A stretch of DNA of 6,601 bases, from positions 1 to 6,601 of the forward strand of contig CAJOQB010000089.1 of assembly GCA_905236405.1 (NCBI GenBank). Reading direction: 5' to 3'. Every line of letters begins with the position of its first letter. Position 1 is the first letter of the stretch. This DNA is from an uncultured Bacteroidales bacterium (GTDB lineage Bacteria > Bacteroidota > Bacteroidia > Bacteroidales > P3). The notes beneath the pieces were generated by a model. The model searched no databases. It was not told the DNA's origin and saw only the letters and a program-made list of their open reading frames with translations. This document shows positions 1-4,625 of this stretch, piece by piece. The position numbers and the translations under genes are program-made.

Positions 1-506
1 AACACGACGGCTTCGGTTTGGTCACCTTGGAGCACATCGTCGACCCCGCCGACAACATCATTGGACGTACTTACTATATCTACGACCAGAACAATGTTCT
101 CACCGAGAGCTATGTCGAGGATGCCGAACGGCAGACCGAGAGCCGCATCCGCTACCGTTACAACAACAGCGGTCAGGTGTCGCAGCTCAGCTACAACGAC
201 CCCTTCAACAACGTCTACAAGCGTGAGGTCTACACCTATGCCCCCAATGGCGAGATACGCATCGCCGTGGTATACGACAGCGAGGGACACAAGGTCTTCG
301 AACGTCGTTACGAATACGACGACCACAACAAGCCGGTCAGCTACACCCTTTACGACTACACCGAGGTGGAGCCCGAGGTGTTCATCACCCTCTACCGCTA
401 TCGCTATGACGACCAAGGCAACTGGGTGCAGCGTACCGAGTACAAGCTCGAGAACGACAACGCCATCCCCAACTATATCATCGAGCGTAAGCTGACTTAC
501 TTTTAA
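1..506 (+). CDS. YD-repeat-like protein, 3' end only
   Basis: The reading frame is already open at the left edge (first whole codon at position 3) and runs for 167 residues to a TAA at 504-506, so the true start lies outside the window. The visible part is rich in Tyr, Asp, Asn and Arg. It carries short recurring units of the type Y-x-Y-D/N-x-x-G/N-x-x, for example RYRYNNSGQV, YTYAPNGEI, YEYDDHNKP and YRYDDQGNW. These resemble the YD/RHS-like beta-strand repeats found in many secreted Bacteroidota proteins. The C-terminal pattern (YDDQGNW, then a basic stretch, then IIERKLTYF) is familiar from uncharacterised Bacteroidales proteins. There is no sorting domain or transmembrane segment in the visible part. 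An envelope or extracellular location is an inference, since the N-terminus is missing. It probably shares an operon with the next gene, which begins 5 bases after its stop. The function is unknown. Confidence 0.88.
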   Translation, partial: HDGFGLVTLEHIVDPADNIIGRTYYIYDQNNVLTESYVEDAERQTESRIRYRYNNSGQVSQLSYNDPFNNVYKREVYTYAPNGEIRIAVVYDSEGHKVFERRYEYDDHNKPVSYTLYDYTEVEPEVFITLYRYRYDDQGNWVQRTEYKLENDNAIPNYIIERKLTYF

Positions 507-511
507 ATCAT

Positions 512-2491
512 TTGAAACGTTGTGTCCATAGCCTGACACTCCTTGTCCTTTTGATGGGAGGTCTTGGTGTCCACGCTCAACAGCCAGCCAAGACATCACA
601 GACAAATGTCGTTGTCGAGGTCTTGTTCTATTGCGATGGAACCATCTATGCTTACAACCACAGCAACATCGAGTATTTAGGCCCGTTGGATTCTGCTCAG
701 GTTGATTCTTTAAGTACCGTCTGGCAGTGCTACGATGTCTATCCCCCTGCTGGCACACCTGTTTATACCGACACGGGTGCCAGTTTCTATTATCGATTCC
801 TGCAACAGGGTGTCCATTCCCTTGTCCTGTCGTGCTATTGCTACAACGACTCGCTCCAGTTCTCCAAGACTTATCTGTTCGACAACACGGTCACCCAAAC
901 CACTCTTCCTGTCGCTTCGGCTGACACCGTGTGTCCGCACACTTTGGTGACCATCGTCGATGCCACGCCTGACAGTGTGACGACCGACGGACGGCAATGG
1001 TGGGTGGGCTCGTGGATGCTGTCTAACGTGGGCGACAGCGTCACGCTGACGGTCGACACCTCGGTTGTTGTCACCCTTCGCTATCCGCGATACGAACCTA
1101 TCTATAACCTGCAAGGAGTGTTGGTGGACACCGCACAATGTCCTGTCGATGGTCAGGTGACGGTGACGACTGCTCCAACGGTCACCGATTATGACACCTT
1201 GGTTTATTGTTTCGACACCTCCTTCCTTTGGCATGGCAACCAACTTGCCTCTTCGGGCAGCTACATCGATACCCACACCACCCGCTATGGTTGCGACAGC
1301 AGCTATTATCTGCAATTGACCATCCATCCCGATTTCGTCCATTACGACACCGTGGTGCAATGTTCCGATACCGCTATCTTCTATCAGGGACATCGCTTTG
1401 ACCAGTCGGGCTCTTACACCGTCAGCTATCCCATCGCCTCGGGATGCGACAGCAACTACCAATTGTATTTTAAACAAAACCGCACATACCAGTTTATTGA
1501 TACCGTCAACAGTTGTGACGGTAGCGACTATCTTTATCATGGCCAGTCGTTCACTGTGCCAGGAGATTACCAGTTGACCTTTGCTACCGTCGAGGGTTGT
1601 GACAGTCTCTATTCTTTGCGGCTCAACGACTACACCTTGTCCACCCGGTGGGAGTTCAGCACCGATGGCACCCATTGGTCGTGGGACAGCATCCCCTTCA
1701 CCAACTGCGAGCCTTTTAGCCTGCGGATGCGTCACTATTCACAAGGTGTGGAAAATGCCCGGTGGTTGTTGGGCGACAGCACCACCTCCTACCTCACCAA
1801 CGTCCATCATCATTACCCTGCTGGACGCTATTCTATCACTTTGCTGGTCAGCAATAGTGGAGGCTGTGCCGACACCCTCTGTTTCCCTGATGCTGTCGAG
1901 GTTTTTGCTAACCCACATGCGCAGTTCGACTGGTCGCCCGAAGCGGTTTGTTATACCCATTCCGAGATGGATCTCATCAACCTGAGTACGCCTATCGACA
2001 GCAACGCCCGTTTCCTATGGACTATCGAGCACGAAGATGGGTATGACACCCTCAGCCAGTGGCAGCCTCACTACCGTTGGCAGTTGAATAACAATGTACA
2101 TGAACAGGATTTCTCTATCTCTCTGGCAGAGTATTACCCTTACGTCACCGTGAGGGGCGATACCGTGGTGTGTGCCGACTCGGTGGAACGCACCATCACT
2201 CTACGCAACGACTATCTCTTCTTCCCCAACGCTGTCACGCCCAACGGCGATGGCATCAACGATGAGTGGCGTATCGTTGGTTTGTTGGAGTTCCGTTGTT
2301 TTCCCGACAACCACCTATATATCTATAATCGGTGGGGACGTCTGATATTCGAAAGTCACTTCATTGACAGCGATGACGACTTCTGGACACCACCCTCCGA
2401 CATTCCCGACGGCACCTACTACTATAGTTTCGAGGGGAAAGGTACCTGCGGCCATGTAGTTCGTCGCGGTGTCATCGAGTTGCTACGTTAA
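512..2491 (+). CDS. T9SS cargo protein with 51-residue repeats, PKD-like domain and type B sorting domain
   Basis: This is a 659-residue exported protein. Residues 1-22 form a signal peptide: a KR start, a Leu-rich core and a VHA-Q cleavage site. The start must be TTG at 512, because an in-frame stop lies at 488-490, no ATG or GTG occurs between them, and the next ATG (554) would remove most of the signal peptide. Residues 227-372 hold three tandem repeats with an exact 51-residue period. Residues about 376-465 look like a PKD domain (WLLGD, then YPAGRYSITLLVSNSGG). Residues about 467-563 may be a second, degenerate Ig-like module. Residues about 567-659 match the gliding-motility-associated/type B T9SS sorting domain: FFPNAVTPNGDGINDEW, then LYIYNRWGRLIF, DGTYYYSF and GVIELLR. 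Known proteins of this architecture cross the outer membrane by T9SS and are surface-bound or released. No enzyme domain is visible, so an adhesive or structural role is inferred. The 5-base gap after the preceding gene suggests one transcript. Confidence 0.95.
   Translation: MKRCVHSLTLLVLLMGGLGVHAQQPAKTSQTNVVVEVLFYCDGTIYAYNHSNIEYLGPLDSAQVDSLSTVWQCYDVYPPAGTPVYTDTGASFYYRFLQQGVHSLVLSCYCYNDSLQFSKTYLFDNTVTQTTLPVASADTVCPHTLVTIVDATPDSVTTDGRQWWVGSWMLSNVGDSVTLTVDTSVVVTLRYPRYEPIYNLQGVLVDTAQCPVDGQVTVTTAPTVTDYDTLVYCFDTSFLWHGNQLASSGSYIDTHTTRYGCDSSYYLQLTIHPDFVHYDTVVQCSDTAIFYQGHRFDQSGSYTVSYPIASGCDSNYQLYFKQNRTYQFIDTVNSCDGSDYLYHGQSFTVPGDYQLTFATVEGCDSLYSLRLNDYTLSTRWEFSTDGTHWSWDSIPFTNCEPFSLRMRHYSQGVENARWLLGDSTTSYLTNVHHHYPAGRYSITLLVSNSGGCADTLCFPDAVEVFANPHAQFDWSPEAVCYTHSEMDLINLSTPIDSNARFLWTIEHEDGYDTLSQWQPHYRWQLNNNVHEQDFSISLAEYYPYVTVRGDTVVCADSVERTITLRNDYLFFPNAVTPNGDGINDEWRIVGLLEFRCFPDNHLYIYNRWGRLIFESHFIDSDDDFWTPPSDIPDGTYYYSFEGKGTCGHVVRRGVIELLR
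1190..1627 (+). repeat. Three tandem 51-residue protein repeats (153-base period)
   Basis: Within the T9SS type B protein, residues 227-372 contain three diverged copies of one module. Each opens with a D-T-V/L then Cys, has an aromatic-x-G/HG turn, then S/P-G-x-Y, and closes with GCDS followed by Y-x-L. The opening Asp falls at residues 228, 279 and 330, and the closing GCD at 260, 311 and 362, so both landmarks keep an exact spacing of 51. Each copy has a Cys near its start and one in GCDS, which could pair in an oxidising compartment, though that is inference. Similar GCDS repeats are known in other large Bacteroidota surface proteins. The copies are well diverged and not recent duplications. 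Confidence 0.9.
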
Positions 2492-2498
2492 GCTGGAC

Positions 2499-3386
2499 TT
2501 ACCAGATTTCTGTGATTTCCACTTCTGTTTTTCTTTTCCGCAGCCAGGCGAAGTAGAACACCGCTGCTGTGACGATAGCCGAAGCCAGTACAATGTACCA
2601 GGCAAACGACATATCTTCGGCTATGTTGATGGTCAGCATTCCTTTTTGGTACAAGAAATAGAGTACCACGATGATGGCGTTGTTCAGGAAATGGGCGGCG
2701 ATATCCACCCATATCGACTTGCTGAAATAGAACATGTAACCCAGTAGGATTCCTAACAAGAATCGGGGCAGGAAAGCGAAGGGATCCATATGTGCCAGTG
2801 AGAAGATGGCGGCGGTCAGCACAATGGATAGATGCGGACGATGGGTCCATCGGTAGATTATCTGCTGTATCGCTCCGCGAAAAAAGAGTTCCTCGCATAC
2901 GGCAGGCACCAAGGCGATGGCCAAGAGATTGATGAGCAGTTGACCCACAGTGGCTTTCTCCAATGCACCCCCTATCAGTTCGTTCGATCTCTCGGTCATT
3001 TCACGCAGCATCGACTCTATTGTCGACCATACACCGCTCCAGTGCCAGCTGTCGTTCCACGACGTGAGGCATTCGTTGAGCGGTATGACCAACACCATCA
3101 GCAGCAGTCCCCACAACAGATGGCGGCCTGTCCGCTTGTCGTGCTGTATCTGGAGGAACCGTCGAGGTTCCTGATAGTATCGCAACGCCACCCACAGCGC
3201 CGGAGCCATGAACATAATCAGTTGTCCCACCGAGTTGGCCAGCAACAAACCGTTGGCACTCTTCGTTGCCCAAGGTGTCATCAGCATCGTCACGCCCATC
3301 CCGACGATGGCACAAATAATAAAAGCTAACACCAAGGTTAGCATCTGTTGTGAGGGCTTGCCCTCTTTTCCAAGTATATAACTCAT
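2499..3386 (-). CDS. CPBP (Abi) family intramembrane metalloprotease
   Basis: This is a 295-residue polytopic membrane protein with all three CPBP (CAAX protease and bacteriocin-processing, PF02517) motifs. Motif 1 is EELFFR (E165, E166, R170), motif 2 is FSLAH (F195, H199) and motif 3 is HFLNN (H232, N236). In characterised relatives such as Rce1-type proteases, the Glu and His residues form the active site inside the membrane. Hydrophobic segments lie near residues 15-35, 47-68, 89-104, 148-163, 187-198, 207-221, 233-246 and 262-281. A basic tail ends the protein. I chose the ATG at 3384-3386. A longer reading from 3416 would start inside the tRNA. The next ATG, at 3342-3344 (residue 15), directly precedes the first membrane segment and is a real alternative. 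The gene begins 5 bases after the tRNA-Arg 3' end and converges on the plus-strand T9SS gene, with 7 bases between stops. Bacterial CPBP proteins have been linked to bacteriocin maturation or self-immunity, but most Bacteroidota members, including this one, have no assigned substrate. Confidence 0.95.
   Translation of the reverse strand: MSYILGKEGKPSQQMLTLVLAFIICAIVGMGVTMLMTPWATKSANGLLLANSVGQLIMFMAPALWVALRYYQEPRRFLQIQHDKRTGRHLLWGLLLMVLVIPLNECLTSWNDSWHWSGVWSTIESMLREMTERSNELIGGALEKATVGQLLINLLAIALVPAVCEELFFRGAIQQIIYRWTHRPHLSIVLTAAIFSLAHMDPFAFLPRFLLGILLGYMFYFSKSIWVDIAAHFLNNAIIVVLYFLYQKGMLTINIAEDMSFAWYIVLASAIVTAAVFYFAWLRKRKTEVEITEIW
3352..3365. repeat. Perfect 14-base inverted repeat in the first codons of the protease gene
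   Basis: GAGGGC, a 2-base spacer and GCCCTC form a perfect inverted repeat. As RNA it would fold as a 5-bp GC-rich stem with a 4-base loop. On the plus strand it is followed by TTTT, like a very small intrinsic terminator for antisense transcripts. On the minus strand it is preceded by AAAA and sits at codons 8 to 12 of the CPBP gene, between the two candidate ATG starts (3386 and 3344). There is no T-run after it on the minus strand, so it is not a terminator for the tRNA. A role in translation or RNA processing is possible but unproven. Confidence 0.55.
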
Positions 3387-3391
3387 AGTTG

Positions 3392-3465
3392 TGACCCCGG
3401 CGGGATTCAAACCCACGACTTTCGGAACCGGAATCCGACGTTCTATTCAGCTGAACTACGGGGCC
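3392..3465 (-). tRNA. tRNA-Arg (anticodon CCG)
   Basis: A complete 74-base cloverleaf reads on the minus strand. The acceptor stem is GGCCCCG paired with CGGGGTC (one G-T wobble). A D-arm with GTTCAGCTGAATAGAAC follows. The anticodon stem TCGGA/TCCGA encloses the loop TTCCGGT, giving anticodon CCG at 3431-3429, which reads the Arg codon CGG. The T-arm is GTGGG, loop TTTGAAT, CCCGC, and the discriminator base is A at 3392. The CCA tail is not encoded (the next bases are CAACT), so it must be added after transcription. The gene lies 56 bases after the lipoprotein stop and 5 bases before the CPBP protease ATG. No terminator separates it from the protease gene. Confidence 0.96.
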
Positions 3466-3521
3466 AAGAAAAACATGTCAGTAACGAGGGTGCAGGGGAA
3501 ATATTGTATAGGAAAACAAAA

Positions 3522-4532
3522 TTATTGTGATGTGTAGAACTCCTCAATCTCATCATGGCTGTACCGTGAGAGGTTGAGCGAGTCGAGGTGGTAGAGGATG
3601 ATGGTGTGGGCGGTGTCGAGCTGTGGCAGGGCGCGTCGGGTGCGGCGTATCTCGTCGGGGTTGCCCCACTCTTCGCGGATGAATACTTTTCGCTCCTTGC
3701 TTGTCTGGATGGCATCGGCCAGTTGGTTAGAGTTGACCAATCGGCTGAAGGTGCCGTCCTCTTCGAACTCCACGCCCCATCCGTAGACGGGGAGGGCTAT
3801 GTCGGTATTGTGCAATACGTTGCTGTGGTACTGTCGCAGATAAGGCTTCACATCGTCGAAGTCGAGGATGGAGTTGTGGGTACTGGCGTTCTGTAGGTTG
3901 CCGGTGTTGTAGCACATCAGCAGACAGCGGTCGAAAGGAAGGGTGTCGAGGCTCTCCACTTGTCGCAACTGGTGCAGCCGCAGGGTGCCGCTGAGGGTGA
4001 TGCCGTGTTTGTGCAGAAGAGTCTTCACCGCCTTGACAAGTTCGAAATAGCATCTTTCTGTCTGCTGGGTCCAGTCGCAGTCTATTTGCACTTCCCGCAC
4101 AGTCCCGTCGTAGTGGTCGGCCATCATCTCGTCGATGCGGGTGGCAATCAGTTGGGCATATCTCTTGACAGAGGACGCTCTGTCTTCCCCTTCCTCGTCC
4201 AGGGAGCGGATAGCGTCGACGGTGATGTAGACCACCGGCACCACCTCCATCTCCGAGGGCAGCCGTTGGAGGAAGGTGGTGGTGGCCACCGGCACCATCC
4301 TCCAGCCGGGTTGGTCGGCTTTTTTGCCGGCTTCGATGTCGAACAGATGGATGAACAGCCTGTCCACGCGGTGTTCCCGCATCCATCCCTTTTCCCATTC
4401 CGTGGGGTTGTAGGTCGATTTCCAATGGTAGATGCCGCGATGGCACGCGCCACTGCCTTTGTCTTCCAGATGGTGGCAGCCCGTCAGCAGAAGGGCGGCA
4501 AGCACGAGGGTGAGGATTCTTTTTGGAGGCAT
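3522..4532 (-). CDS. Lipoprotein of a conserved uncharacterised Bacteroidota family, possibly TIM-barrel-like
   Basis: This is a 336-residue protein with a lipoprotein signal peptide: KR at residues 4-5, a Leu/Ala core and lipobox LTGC with the lipidated Cys at 19. An acidic pair at residues 23-24 could be a weak surface-export signal. The mature part starts with GIYHWKSTYNPT (33-44), then RLFIHLFDIE (58-67), VVPVVYIT (97-104), VQIDCDWT (148-155), LRLHQL (184-189), LLMCYNTG (204-211) and YGWGVEF (250-256). I recognise this order of motifs from uncharacterised Bacteroidota lipoproteins. The alternating strands and helices, with the IDCDW strand followed by a Tyr/Phe-rich helix, suggest a TIM barrel similar to DUF3142 or GH18-like proteins. 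That fold is inference and no catalytic residue is established. D151, D153, H187 and Y208 are the candidates. The ATG at 4532 is preceded by an A-rich stretch and GAAGAG rather than a strong Shine-Dalgarno site, as is usual in Bacteroidota. The gene follows the type A T9SS gene after 93 bases and may be co-transcribed. Confidence 0.93.
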   Translation of the reverse strand: MPPKRILTLVLAALLLTGCHHLEDKGSGACHRGIYHWKSTYNPTEWEKGWMREHRVDRLFIHLFDIEAGKKADQPGWRMVPVATTTFLQRLPSEMEVVPVVYITVDAIRSLDEEGEDRASSVKRYAQLIATRIDEMMADHYDGTVREVQIDCDWTQQTERCYFELVKAVKTLLHKHGITLSGTLRLHQLRQVESLDTLPFDRCLLMCYNTGNLQNASTHNSILDFDDVKPYLRQYHSNVLHNTDIALPVYGWGVEFEEDGTFSRLVNSNQLADAIQTSKERKVFIREEWGNPDEIRRTRRALPQLDTAHTIILYHLDSLNLSRYSHDEIEEFYTSQ

Positions 4533-4625
4533 CTCTTCGTTTTTTTGGCCTATAACGACTTTTTGTCCTACAAATTGCCTTCGTGCACAATCCCGTTTTG
4601 AATGGGAGCAAACCGTCTTGTCTCT

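Noticed and set aside
710..1735. 341-codon open frame on the minus strand opposite the type B T9SS gene
   Set aside because: It lies wholly antisense to a gene with a signal peptide, repeats and a sorting domain. Its translation has no recognisable domain and looks like a mirror of the coding strand's codon bias.
2503..2512. Short palindrome CAGATTTCTG near the convergent stops as a terminator
   Set aside because: A 4-bp stem with a 2-base spacer is too weak and is expected by chance.
3387..3416. Ten-residue N-terminal extension of the CPBP protease
   Set aside because: The upstream ATG at 3414-3416 lies inside the T-arm of the tRNA-Arg, so these codons are tRNA sequence.
3501..3521. Possible promoter (TATACAAT-like box) between the lipoprotein gene and the tRNA
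   Set aside because: It could drive the tRNA, but it does not fit the Bacteroidota pattern (TAnnTTTG with TTTG about 20 bases upstream) well enough to annotate.
3960..4601. 213-codon plus-strand frame opposite the lipoprotein gene
   Set aside because: It is antisense to a recognisable lipoprotein, has no domain, and its composition is explained by the complementary codons.
4533..4625. Promoter or terminator in the 93-base gap before the lipoprotein gene
   Set aside because: There is a TTTG and a TATA-like stretch on the minus strand with wrong spacing, and only a 4-bp TCCC/GGGA stem with no T-run, so neither is supported.
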